Assembly: GCF_010894435.1 (NCBI RefSeq)
Contig: NZ_JAAIXZ010000013.1
Coordinates: 1-64,000 of the forward strand
Length of the DNA: 64,000 nucleotides
Source of the DNA: Pyxidicoccus trucidator
GTDB lineage: Bacteria; Myxococcota; Myxococcia; Myxococcales; Myxococcaceae
Reading direction: 5' to 3'
Positions within the stretch are counted from its first letter, which is position 1, and every line of letters starts with the position of its first letter. Positions 50,284-58,610 of the stretch are shown piece by piece. The position numbers and the translations under genes were made by a program. Below the pieces are notes generated by a model that made no database searches, had not been told where the DNA came from, and was given only the letters and a program-made list of their open reading frames with translations.

Positions 50284-50643
50284 ATGGAACAACGACTGGC
50301 AACCATCATTGGAAACGCAGTCCGCGCGGCGCGGCAGCGGCTGGAGCTGACCCAGGCCGACGTGGCCGAGCGCGTCGGCATCGCCACGGAAGTGTACGGC
50401 CGCCTCGAGCGCGGCCACATGCTGCCCAGTGTCCGCACGCTCAGGAAGCTGTGCCTCGTCCTCAACTGCTCTTCGGACGTGCTGCTCGGCATGGCCGGAG
50501 TGGAGGGCGCGCCCGCGCTGGCGGAAGACCCGCCGGAGTACCGCGAGCGCCCCGAGGTGAGGCGCCTCTTGCGCACGGTGCGCAAGCTGGACGCGCCGCG
50601 CCTGCGCCTGCTCGGGCAGGTGGCGCACGCGCTGGAGAACTGA
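50284..50643 (+). CDS. XRE-family helix-turn-helix protein
   Basis: A 119-aa protein with a Cro/CI-type HTH at residues about 8-65 (VRAARQRLELTQADVAERVGIATEVYGRLERGHMLPSVRTLRKLCLVLNC). The C-terminal half is charged and helical and has no known domain. It probably regulates itself or a neighbouring gene. Two hairpins follow its stop. Confidence 0.85.
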   Translation: MEQRLATIIGNAVRAARQRLELTQADVAERVGIATEVYGRLERGHMLPSVRTLRKLCLVLNCSSDVLLGMAGVEGAPALAEDPPEYRERPEVRRLLRTVRKLDAPRLRLLGQVAHALEN

Positions 50644-50700
50644 CGTCCCGAAGTCGGGACGCGGCTCGAGCCCCCTCTTCCAACCCACACGGAAGAGGGG
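50644..50700. terminator. Two tandem hairpins after the XRE gene
   Basis: Hairpin 1: CGTCCCG (50644-50650) with CGGGACG (50655-50661), loop AAGT, starting one base after the stop codon. Hairpin 2: CCCCTCTTCC (50672-50681) with GGAAGAGGGG (50691-50700), a perfect 10-bp stem with a 9-nt loop. No U-tract follows either one. Confidence 0.5.
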
Positions 50701-50845
50701 AGCCAGAGTGGACTCGGCCCGGGGCGGGGGGGACCCCGGGACGCGTCGGCAGAGGGGGAAACGACAGGGCGTATTTCGCCTTGGTGCAAGCACTTGGCGC
50801 GTGGAGTGAAGCGGCGCCGGGCTGGCAGGCGTACCAAGAGTCTTC

Positions 50846-51745
50846 ATGACTCGCGTCCGCCCGCCACTGCCCACCTTCGACTTGCCGCAGCTCGCGGTTC
50901 ATGCGCTGTGGTGGGTGTGGTTCCCCTCCTTCATCCTGAGCTGGGACGCCCTGGGAATCGCGGGGCGCCTGGGGATGTGCGTGCTGGGCTGGGCGGTGCT
51001 GTTCTGGAACTACGCCGTCCTGCACAACCACATGCACGTGTCCACGGCCCGGCCGAAGCTGGCCAACTGGGTGGTGTCACGCTCGCTGGGCATGGCCTGC
51101 GGCTTCCCATACCGCGGCTACTACATCCACCACTTCAACCACCACCGGTACAACGACGGCCCCGGGGACTGGGGCCAGCGTCGTCCAGGTGAGGGCGCGC
51201 TGCGTTACTGCGTGCGCTCGGCGCTGACGCCCTGGTTCTGGCCCTTCGAGACGGTGGGCCAGGTCTGGCGGTGGGCGGGAAAGCGCAACCAGCGGCTGGA
51301 GCTGGTGGTGGACTTCCTGGTGGTGGACGGCACGCTGCTGGCGCTCATCCTCTGGAGGCCGGCGCTCGGGCTGGCGTGGTGGGGGGTGCTGCTGGTGGGG
51401 CAGGTCTGCATCCTCTGGCTGAACCTGGCGGCCCACTTCGAGACGGACTCCGGCCAGCGAGACGCGCTGGGCAATACTTCTACGTCCCACCTGTACAACC
51501 TCTTCTTCTTCAACGCGGGCTACCACCAGGCCCACCACCTGAAGCCCCAGACGCCCTGGTACGAGCTGCCGGAGACCACTCGGGAGCTCGCCGCCTCGTC
51601 CCTGGTGCGGCCGGCGCTCATCACTCCGCTTTCGCCCATTAATCCGTTCTGGGTGGCGCGAATCGTAAAGCGCTATTCTGCCGAGCCGTGCGATCCGCAG
51701 ACGGCCTCGACGATTACCTCAGGGACCCCCTCGGCCGTTACGTAG
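50846..51745 (+). CDS. Fatty-acid desaturase family protein
   Basis: A 299-aa integral-membrane protein with the three His boxes of membrane desaturases: HNHMH, HHFNHHR and HQAHH. Hydrophobic helices flank them. Such proteins insert double bonds into lipid acyl chains or carry out related oxidations; the chain specificity is not readable. Its end overlaps the next gene by 58 bp, so the AraC-type regulator may be co-transcribed. Confidence 0.87.
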   Translation: MTRVRPPLPTFDLPQLAVHALWWVWFPSFILSWDALGIAGRLGMCVLGWAVLFWNYAVLHNHMHVSTARPKLANWVVSRSLGMACGFPYRGYYIHHFNHHRYNDGPGDWGQRRPGEGALRYCVRSALTPWFWPFETVGQVWRWAGKRNQRLELVVDFLVVDGTLLALILWRPALGLAWWGVLLVGQVCILWLNLAAHFETDSGQRDALGNTSTSHLYNLFFFNAGYHQAHHLKPQTPWYELPETTRELAASSLVRPALITPLSPINPFWVARIVKRYSAEPCDPQTASTITSGTPSAVT

Positions 51746-52566
51746 TCGGGGAAGGCTTCCTGCATTGGTACGCCTCCGCGGACCTCTGCGGCTTCATTCT
51801 GTGGGGGCGTCCGGGTGAGTCGCAGGTGCGGCGGCTCGTCCAGGTGCTGGACGTGGAGCTGGCGCCCGCGAAGCCCCATGCCTCGCTGGTGGACGCGCGC
51901 CGGCTGGAGGCCGCGGACCCTTCCGCCTTCGCGGTGCTGGTGAAGTACATGCAGCCCAGGGAGAAGGCCTTCAGCACGTCCGTGTTGAGGCAGGCCCTGC
52001 TGCGTCCGGAGGGAGTCGTCGGCGCGGTGGTGGGGGGCTTCTACACGCTGCTGTCCGGGGCGTACCCCAGCCGCGCCTTCAGCGACCCGGCCCAGGCGCT
52101 GGAGTGGCTGGGGCACCCGGAGGCGCTGGCGGCGCCGCTGCTGGCGGAGCTCAACGGTCTGGTAGCCGAGGCCACCGGCCAGTCGCCGCTGCTGCGCGAG
52201 CTGCACCAGGTGATGAAGAGCAAGCTGCCGGACGTCAACCTGTCGGACGTGGCCCGGGAGATGGGCATGTCCGAGCGGACGCTGCAGCGGCGGTTGAAGG
52301 AGGGCGGCACGTCCTTCCAGGCGGAGCTGAACGCCGTGCAGGTGCGCATGGCGCAGTCGCTGCTGCTGGAGACGGACATGAAGCTCACCGCGGTGGCGGT
52401 GGAGGTGGGCTGCGCCTCGCTCCAGCACTTCAGCAGCCTGTTCCGCAAGGTGGTGGGCGCGTCGCCCAGCTCGTGGCGGGACATGCAGCAGGGGAAGACT
52501 TCCGCGCTGGAGGCGGTGGCGAGCGCCCGGGGCGACGAGGACGAGGCGCCGGAGCCTCCTCCGTAG
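51688..52566 (+). CDS. AraC-family transcriptional regulator
   Basis: A 292-aa protein. The C-terminal 110 residues are an AraC DNA-binding domain with two HTHs (LSDVAREMGMSERTLQRRLKEGGTSFQAEL and TAVAVEVGCASLQHFSSLFRKVVGASPSSWR). The N-terminal 180 residues have no recognised sensor domain. A GTG at 51688 lies within the desaturase gene, giving a 58-bp overlap. The overlap suggests a role in lipid-desaturation control. Confidence 0.85.
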   Translation: MRSADGLDDYLRDPLGRYVVGEGFLHWYASADLCGFILWGRPGESQVRRLVQVLDVELAPAKPHASLVDARRLEAADPSAFAVLVKYMQPREKAFSTSVLRQALLRPEGVVGAVVGGFYTLLSGAYPSRAFSDPAQALEWLGHPEALAAPLLAELNGLVAEATGQSPLLRELHQVMKSKLPDVNLSDVAREMGMSERTLQRRLKEGGTSFQAELNAVQVRMAQSLLLETDMKLTAVAVEVGCASLQHFSSLFRKVVGASPSSWRDMQQGKTSALEAVASARGDEDEAPEPPP

Positions 52567-52766
52567 CTCCGTGCCCAGGCGGCTCGGACCGGGCCGCGTG
52601 CGGATCCGAGCTTGTCGCACCGCACCGAAGCAGCCGGAGGGCGGCGGACGGACAGCCCCGGTGCGTTGGGCTGGCAGGGCCCGGGGCCGTCGCTTAGATT
52701 CACCCCATGCCCAAGCAGACCTCTCCCCCCTGAGCCTCACGCCGCTGGACGGCGGTACTGCTGGCG

Positions 52767-53927
52767 GTGGCCTTCATCGATGAGCTCGCCACCGGTGTCG
52801 TTCCGTCCGGTGCACCGGAGCTCCTGAGCGCCTTCGACCTGACGCCCGCACGGGCGGCGGGTTGGACACTGTTTGCCTTCCAGGTGCTCGGCGCGGTGCT
52901 CGAACCGCCGCTGCTCGCACTGGCGCATGGCCGCCGCCAACGGGGCATGCGGGCGGCGGGCCTCGCGATGATGGCGCTCACCACCCTGGCGGCGGCGCTC
53001 GCGCCTTCGTACTGGCTGCTGCTGGCGGCGCTGGCGCTCTATGGCCCGGCGAGTGGCCTCGGCGTCAACCTGGCCCAGGCGGCGCTCGTGTCCGGGAATC
53101 CCGAGCGGAGCGAGGCGGTGCTCGCGCGCTGGACGCTGCTCGGGCTCGCGGGAGACCTGCTGGCGCCGCTCGCGCTGGCCGCGTCGGTGGCGCTGGGGTT
53201 TGGCTGGCGGGGTGCGCTGTTCGCGGTGGCCGCGCTCGCGGCGCTGGAGGCGGCGGCCACGCTGCGAACGGGCGGCGCCGGAGAGGCCGAAGAGGAAGAG
53301 GAGCCCGAGGGCTCCCTGCGCGAGGCGCTGCGCACCGCCGTGAGCTGCCGGCCGATGCTGGCGTGGTCGGCAGTGGTGGTGCTGTGCGGGTTGATGGACG
53401 AGGTGCTCGTCGCGTTCGGCACGCTCTTCCTGGCCGGACGCCTGGAGGCCACTCCCACGGACCGGGCCGCCATCCTCTCCGCCTGGGTGGTGGGTGGCAT
53501 CCTCGGCACGGCGCTGCTCGAGCGCTACGCGTCACGCTTCCGTCCGTCCACGCTGCTGGCCGTCACGGGGGTGGGGTGCACCGTCGCCTACGCGGCGTGG
53601 CTGGCGGCGACGACGTGGCTGTCCAGCGCGGTGGCGCTCGGAGTCGCGGGGGTCTTCGCCTCCGCCCACTACCCGCTGCTGAAGGCCCGGGCCTTCGCGG
53701 CCCTTCCCGGGCGTCCGCACCTCGTGCTCGCGATGGGCTCGCTCCTCGGCTGGCTGGACCTCGCGTTGCCGCTCATCGTCGGCGCGGTGGCAGACGGGCC
53801 GGGACTCTTCGCGGCCATGCTCGTCCTGCTCGCCCAGCCTGTCGGCGTGCTGCTGTCAGCGCTCGCGGCCCGCCGTGGCGAGCGGAGAAACCCTGACGCG
53901 CGCCATACGGTGCTTCCAGAGGACTGA
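52767..53927 (+). CDS. MFS transporter, start disrupted by in-frame TGA
   Basis: A major facilitator-type membrane protein (386 aa from GTG 52767) with about 11 hydrophobic segments and no known substrate signature. Reading upstream in the same frame gives ATG at 52707, MPKQTSPP, then TGA at 52731-52733, then ASRRWTAVLLAVAFIDELATG, a normal MFS first helix. So the natural start is likely 52707 and the TGA (one C-to-T change from CGA) interrupts it. The remaining frame starts inside TM1. It may be a pseudogene or use an internal start. Confidence 0.7.
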   Translation: MAFIDELATGVVPSGAPELLSAFDLTPARAAGWTLFAFQVLGAVLEPPLLALAHGRRQRGMRAAGLAMMALTTLAAALAPSYWLLLAALALYGPASGLGVNLAQAALVSGNPERSEAVLARWTLLGLAGDLLAPLALAASVALGFGWRGALFAVAALAALEAAATLRTGGAGEAEEEEEPEGSLREALRTAVSCRPMLAWSAVVVLCGLMDEVLVAFGTLFLAGRLEATPTDRAAILSAWVVGGILGTALLERYASRFRPSTLLAVTGVGCTVAYAAWLAATTWLSSAVALGVAGVFASAHYPLLKARAFAALPGRPHLVLAMGSLLGWLDLALPLIVGAVADGPGLFAAMLVLLAQPVGVLLSALAARRGERRNPDARHTVLPED

Positions 53928-53946
53928 CGCCCGCCGCGGGGGCAGA

Positions 53947-54127
53947 GGTCAGGCGGAACGAGCATTCCTTCCGGGCGTACTCTCTCCGGACCGGCGTGTC
54001 CTCGGGAGACGTCGGGCCATGCAGGCTCCCTGGTCCCGAGGCCACACGAGCCAGGGGCCAGGTGGAACGAACATTCCTTCCGGCCCTACCCCCTCCGGGC
54101 TGGCGCGTCCCCGGCAGAGGTCAGGCC
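53947..54127. repeat. Two 72-bp imperfect direct repeats after the histidine-kinase gene
   Basis: Copies at 53947-54018 and 54056-54127 are 58/72 identical (14 differences), offset 109 bp. The distal copy overlaps the stop of the minus-strand histidine-kinase gene (54121). Both contain GGAACGA(A/G)CATTCCTTCCGG. A 20-bp match with one difference to this motif also occurs inside the lipoprotein gene at 17931-17950. The repeats lie between the convergent MFS and histidine-kinase genes. Confidence 0.75.
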
Positions 54128-55455
54128 GCGCCCTGCCGCACCGTGCCGGGCAGGAGCAGCGTGAAGCGGGCGCCGCCCTCCTGGCGGTTCTCCGCCACCA
54201 GCGTGCCCCCGGCGCGCGCTACGTACTCGCGGCACAGCGCCAGTCCCAGGCCGGTGCCCTTGCCCGGGGGCTTGGTGGTGAAGAAGGGCTCGAACAGGCG
54301 CGACAGCGCGGTGGTGGGAATGCCCGGGCCGTTGTCCTCCACGTCCAGCCGCACGCCCGCCGGAGTCAGGGTGGCACGGAGGACGACGCGCGCCGGGCGC
54401 CGTTGCTCCGCCGCGTCCAGCGCATCCGCCGCGTTGAGCAGCAGGTTCACCAGCACCTGCACCAGGTGGCGCTGGCTGATGCGCACCCTTGGCAGCTCCG
54501 GGGCCACGTCCCGCACCACCTCGCCCAGGCTGCGCAGCCGCACCGAGGCCAGCCGCTGCGCCTCGGCCACCGCGTCGTCCACCGCGCAGTGCTCCTCCGC
54601 CTCTGACGTGTCGCGCGAGAAGCGCCGCAGGTCCGCGACAATCTGCTGGATGCGCTGCACGCCCTGCTGCGTCTCCTCCAGCACGCGCCGCAGCTCCTCC
54701 ACGTCCGGCGCCTGCTCGCGCAGCTCCTCTCCCAGGAAGCCCAGGTTGGACTTCACGTAGGCCAGCGGGTTGTTCACCTCGTGGGCCACGCCCGCCGCCA
54801 GCTTGCCCAGCACCGCCAGCCGCTCCATCTCCGCGCGGTTGCGCTCGGCCTGGGCGCGCAGCCGCTCGCTCTCCGCCAGCCGCTGCAGCGCCTCCACGCG
54901 CTCCCGGTCCGCCTCGCGCTCCGCGTCGCGCAGGCGGCGGAACGTCCGCCCACCGTACGCGGATATCCATGCGACGAAGGCGAAGGAGAAGACCTGCGAC
55001 AGCGTCACCTGGAACGACGCGCCGGACCACCAGCACGTCAGCAGCAGTGACACCAGCGTCAGCACACAGGCCACCAGCGTGGGCTTCCGGTGCCCCGGCG
55101 TGAAGACGGCGATGATGAGCGGCACCGCGTAGAGGCCGGGGAAGAAGGGACTGGAGATGCCCCCGGTGAAGCGGATGTCGAACATCAGCGCGATGAGGCT
55201 GATGAAGGCAGCGAGCGCGCTGGTAGACCTCGCCGCCAGCCACCGGGCACCCACCGCTATCCCCAGCGCGATGAAGACGGCGCTCCACGCGGCGTGGACG
55301 ACGAGGACCTCTGGAATCACCCGGCCGAGCGTCAGCGGGTGCGAGGCACCGGAGAGCAGGAACCCCACGGCGCAGAGCAGGTAGTTGCGCCGCCGCAGCC
55401 GCACTTCGGCCTTGAGCTCCGTGGGCGGCAGGGAAGTGAGGGCGGCCTTGCGCAA
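54121..55455 (-). CDS. Membrane sensor histidine kinase
   Basis: A 444-aa kinase with five or six hydrophobic segments in the first 170 residues, a coiled-coil linker, HisKA (His225 in LAAGVAHEVNNPLAYVKSNL), and HATPase_c (N-box NLLLNAADAL, G1 DNGPGIP, G2 GKGTGLGLAL). The HEVNNPLAYV H-box is typical of NtrB-like/HPK4 kinases, which often partner sigma-54 activators. No response regulator is adjacent. Confidence 0.9.
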   Translation of the reverse strand: MRKAALTSLPPTELKAEVRLRRRNYLLCAVGFLLSGASHPLTLGRVIPEVLVVHAAWSAVFIALGIAVGARWLAARSTSALAAFISLIALMFDIRFTGGISSPFFPGLYAVPLIIAVFTPGHRKPTLVACVLTLVSLLLTCWWSGASFQVTLSQVFSFAFVAWISAYGGRTFRRLRDAEREADRERVEALQRLAESERLRAQAERNRAEMERLAVLGKLAAGVAHEVNNPLAYVKSNLGFLGEELREQAPDVEELRRVLEETQQGVQRIQQIVADLRRFSRDTSEAEEHCAVDDAVAEAQRLASVRLRSLGEVVRDVAPELPRVRISQRHLVQVLVNLLLNAADALDAAEQRRPARVVLRATLTPAGVRLDVEDNGPGIPTTALSRLFEPFFTTKPPGKGTGLGLALCREYVARAGGTLVAENRQEGGARFTLLLPGTVRQGAA

Positions 55456-55614
55456 GGAAGCGGTTCCTGGTGTCGGGAGGCGAAGACCGGGGCCTGGTTC
55501 AGCGCGCGCCGCGCGGCCGGACGGGCCAGGTGCCGCGGCTCGGAGGCCTTGCGGCCGGGGAAGTCCGCCAGGAGCGCGGTCGGCGCGTCTGCGGGGCGAA
55601 GTAGAGCTTCAGCA
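55456..55614. other. 159-bp spacer, histidine kinase / PLD genes
   Basis: No gene is strongly supported. An ATG that overlaps the PLD stop (TGATG) opens a 38-codon frame on the minus strand (MLKLYFAPQTRR...), which lacks coding support beyond its start. The promoter of the histidine kinase presumably lies here. Confidence 0.3.
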
Positions 55615-56241
55615 TCAGCGGGTCTCCGAGGTGTGGCGCCTCAAGCGGCGAGCCTTCCCCAACCGCACGCCGCCACGCGGGCCCCGCTTTTCCGCCATCC
55701 GCACGCTGGCAGGCAAGATTGGGTCAGGGCAGACCGCGCGCAGGCGACACGTGCGGCACTCGGCGCCGCTCCACACCGCCTCGTAGAGCGCCGTCACCCG
55801 GTCGATGACGTCGAAGTCCTCGGTGACGAAGCCCAGCTCGAAGTTGCGCACCGTGTCGCCCTTGGCCCCCAGCCCCGCGCCCGTGAGGTTGGCGCTGCCC
55901 AGGTAGGCCCACGCCCCGTCCACCACCACCGCCTTGAAGTGCACGCGCGGGCACACCTTGAGGCCCAGCCCACCCGCGACGAGCCGCGCCTGCTTGTCGA
56001 AGGCGGCGCGGAAGGGCCGGCTGGGCAGCTCCGCGTGCAGCAGCCGCAGCGCCACGCCTTTCGCGGCCAGCTTGTCGAGCACCTCCACCAGCGGGACGAA
56101 GCGGCCCCCGTGCTCCACGAACATCGCCTTCACGTTGGCCGTGGCAATGCACACCGACTCGCGCGCGTGGAGCAGCTTCTCCAGCACCACCTCCCGGTAC
56201 AGCTCGCTGCCCGACAGGAGCTCCGCTTCGATGGGACGCAT
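55615..56241 (-). CDS. Phospholipase D-like domain protein
   Basis: A 208-aa protein with a single HKD motif (VHFKAVVVDGAWAYLGSANLTG, about residues 101-122), so it likely works as a dimer like Nuc-type PLD endonucleases. A Cys-x2-Cys...Cys cluster (AECRTCRLRAVCPDP) follows and could bind zinc or iron-sulfur. No signal peptide. It could be a nuclease or phospholipase; the substrate is unresolved. Confidence 0.82.
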   Translation of the reverse strand: MRPIEAELLSGSELYREVVLEKLLHARESVCIATANVKAMFVEHGGRFVPLVEVLDKLAAKGVALRLLHAELPSRPFRAAFDKQARLVAGGLGLKVCPRVHFKAVVVDGAWAYLGSANLTGAGLGAKGDTVRNFELGFVTEDFDVIDRVTALYEAVWSGAECRTCRLRAVCPDPILPASVRMAEKRGPRGGVRLGKARRLRRHTSETR

Positions 56242-56310
56242 GCCTCACAGCCTCGCACACCCACCCACACCCAGCCAGTCGCCGGCCAGCCCTCCCCCAT
56301 GGCGCGCAAA

Positions 56311-56366
56311 TGACCGCAAGTCACTTGACGACTGACCAGGGGTCACCTACATATGACTCATGGTCA
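56311..56366 (+). promoter_or_regulatory. Promoter with three phased TGAC-N5-GTCA operators
   Basis: TTGACG (56325-56330) and TACATA (56348-56353) are spaced by exactly 17 bp. Three 13-bp TGAC-N5-GTCA palindromes are at 56311-56323, 56333-56345 and 56354-56366; their centres are 22 and 21 bp apart, that is two helical turns. They lie upstream of the -35, in the spacer, and over the start codon. The ATG (56360) is seven bases after the -10, so the mRNA should be leaderless. Repression by the adjacent TetR protein is inferred. Confidence 0.8.
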
Positions 56367-57040
56367 GCAACACGGCGGCGAAGGTGAAGCGGGCCCTGCC
56401 CCAGCGAGCGAGGAAGGACGAGGACAAGGAGGCGCGGCGCCGGCTCATCCTGGAAGAGGCGCTGACGCTGTACCAGGCCACCTCGTACGCGGACGTGAAG
56501 ATGGCGGACGTGGCGGAGCGGGCGCAGCTCGCGAAGGGGACGGTGTTCCTCTACTTCCCCACGAAGGAGGCGCTGTTCCTGGCGCTGCTGGAGGACCTGC
56601 TCTTCGCGTGGTTCGCCCGGCTGGACGGGCTGCTGGAGCATGGCGAGGGCCGGTGGACGGGCCCCCGGCTGGCGCGCACGGTGGCCGAGTCGCTGGAGGG
56701 CGAGGAGTCGCTGACGCGGCTGCTGGCGATGCTGCAGACGGTGCTGGAGCAGAACGTGACGGCGGAGCAGCTGCGGCCGTTCAAGGAGCGGCTCCTGGGG
56801 GCGCTGCTGAGCACCGGAGCGCGGGTGGAGCAGCGGCTGTCCTTCCTGAAGGACGGAGACGGCCCGCGCTTCCTCGTCCACCTGCACGCGCTGGTGACGG
56901 GCCTGCGGCAGATGGCGGACCTGGCGCCCGTGACGCGCGAGGTGCTCGCGCTGCCCCACATGGCCCCGCTGAAGGTGGACTTCACCGCCGAGCTGACGAC
57001 CGCCCTCGCCACCCTGCTGCGCGGGCTGGAGTCCCGCTGA
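56360..57040 (+). CDS. TetR-family regulator of aldehyde dehydrogenases
   Basis: A 226-aa TetR protein with an N-terminal HTH (MADVAERAQLAKGTVFLYFPTKEALF, about residues 48-73) and a helical ligand-binding domain. The first 25 residues are basic. Its own promoter carries three phased operator-like palindromes, the third overlapping the start codon, so it likely represses itself and the aldehyde dehydrogenase genes that follow on the same strand, responding to an aldehyde or fatty compound. Confidence 0.9.
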   Translation: MVSNTAAKVKRALPQRARKDEDKEARRRLILEEALTLYQATSYADVKMADVAERAQLAKGTVFLYFPTKEALFLALLEDLLFAWFARLDGLLEHGEGRWTGPRLARTVAESLEGEESLTRLLAMLQTVLEQNVTAEQLRPFKERLLGALLSTGARVEQRLSFLKDGDGPRFLVHLHALVTGLRQMADLAPVTREVLALPHMAPLKVDFTAELTTALATLLRGLESR

Positions 57041-57096
57041 GCCCCCTTCCCTTTCGTGGTTCCCACACGTCTTCTGTCCCGAATCCGGAGCAACCC

Positions 57097-58551
57097 ATGC
57101 TTGAAGCCGTTGCCTCTCCCGTCGACACGAAGCCCTCCGCCGAAATCCAGCGCCTGCGCTCGGCCTTCGAGGCCCAGCGCGCGCACCGGTGGACGATGTC
57201 GCGCACCACCGCCGCCGAGCGGATTGCCCGCCTGAAGCGGCTGCGCGAGGCGATTCTGGCCCGGCGCGCGGAGCTGGCGGACGCCATCCACCGCGACTTC
57301 CGCAAGCCCGCCATGGAGGTGGAGCTGACGGAGGTGCACCCCACGCTGGAGGAGCTGAACCACACGGTGAAGCACCTCAAGTCGTGGATGAAGCCCACGC
57401 GCGTGGGCACGCCGCTCTTGCTGGCGGGCTCGTCCAGCCACGTGCGCTACGAGGCGCGCGGCGTGGTGCTCGTCCTGGCGCCGTGGAACTACCCCTTCCA
57501 GCTGATGCTGGCGCCGCTGATTGCCGCCATCGCCGCGGGCAACACCGTCATCTGCAAGCCGAGCGAGAAGACGCCGAACACCTCGCGCTTCCTGGCGCGG
57601 CTGGTGAAGGACGTCTTCCCCGAGAATGAAGTGGCCCTCTTCGAGGGCGGCGCGGAGGTCGCGGAGGCGATGCTGGAGCTACCCTTCGACCACATCTTCT
57701 TCACCGGCAACCCGCGCATCGGCCGGAAGGTGATGGAGGCCGCGGCGAAGCACCTGGCCAGCGTGACGCTGGAGCTGGGCGGCAAGTCGCCCGTCATCAT
57801 CGACGAGACGGCGGACCTCACCGCGACGGCCGAGCGGATTGCCTGGGGCAAGTTCATCAACGGCGGCCAGACGTGCGTGGCGCCGGACTACATCTTCGTC
57901 CACGCGTCGCGCGAGCGCGCGTTCCTGGACGCGCTGAAGGCGGTCATCACCCGCTTCTACGGCGAGACGGAGACGGAGCGGCAGGCGAGCCCGGACTTCT
58001 CGCGCATGGTGGACCCCGTGGCGTGGCGGCGGGTGAAGGACCTGGTCGACCGCTCGGTGGCCGTGGGAGCGAAGGTGGAGGTGGGCGGGGCGGCGGACGG
58101 GCCCTCGCGCTACGTGTCCCCCACGGTGCTGTCGGGCGTGAGGGCGGACATGCCCATCATGGAGGGCGAAATCTTCGGCCCCGTGCTGCCGGTGATGACC
58201 TACGAGAAGCGCGAGGACGTCTACACCCACATCCAGGCAGGCGGGAAGCCGCTGGCGCTCTACGTGTTCAGCCAGGACAAGCGGAACGTGGAGGACGTGT
58301 TCCGGAACACCACGTCCGGCGGGGCGGTGGTGAACAACGTCCTCATCCACGTGGCCAACCCCAACCTGCCGTTTGGCGGGGTGGGAATGAGTGGCCTGGG
58401 GAACTACCACGGCGTCTACGGCTTCAAGACTTTCAGCCATGAGCGGGCCGTGACGGTTCAGTGGATGAAGTCGCTCGCTTCGGTGTTCTTCCCGCCGTAT
58501 CGCGGAAAGGCGCAGGAAATGGCCTCCCGCGCGACCCGGCTGATGGAGTAG
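57097..58551 (+). CDS. Aldehyde dehydrogenase 1
   Basis: A 484-aa NAD(P)-dependent aldehyde dehydrogenase of the class-3/fatty-aldehyde type. Catalytic Cys260 in GGQTCVAPDY, general-base Glu226 in LELGGKSPV, and the APWNYPFQL and FFTGNPRIG cofactor motifs are all present. The C-terminal FSHERAV...FFPPYRGK tail is typical of the long-chain aldehyde branch. It follows the TetR gene by 56 bp and precedes a paralogue by 59 bp. Confidence 0.93.
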   Translation: MLEAVASPVDTKPSAEIQRLRSAFEAQRAHRWTMSRTTAAERIARLKRLREAILARRAELADAIHRDFRKPAMEVELTEVHPTLEELNHTVKHLKSWMKPTRVGTPLLLAGSSSHVRYEARGVVLVLAPWNYPFQLMLAPLIAAIAAGNTVICKPSEKTPNTSRFLARLVKDVFPENEVALFEGGAEVAEAMLELPFDHIFFTGNPRIGRKVMEAAAKHLASVTLELGGKSPVIIDETADLTATAERIAWGKFINGGQTCVAPDYIFVHASRERAFLDALKAVITRFYGETETERQASPDFSRMVDPVAWRRVKDLVDRSVAVGAKVEVGGAADGPSRYVSPTVLSGVRADMPIMEGEIFGPVLPVMTYEKREDVYTHIQAGGKPLALYVFSQDKRNVEDVFRNTTSGGAVVNNVLIHVANPNLPFGGVGMSGLGNYHGVYGFKTFSHERAVTVQWMKSLASVFFPPYRGKAQEMASRATRLME

Positions 58552-58610
58552 GCAAGAAGGCCGGTTCGGGCGGTGTTCTCACCAGGGACACCGCCAGGAG
58601 GAGCCGGTCC

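Noticed and set aside
55499-55615. 38-codon frame overlapping the PLD stop (TGATG), starting MLKLYFAPQ
   Set aside because: The opening resembles a glutathione-transferase N-terminus, but the rest is Arg/Pro-rich and ends quickly; no support for a real gene.
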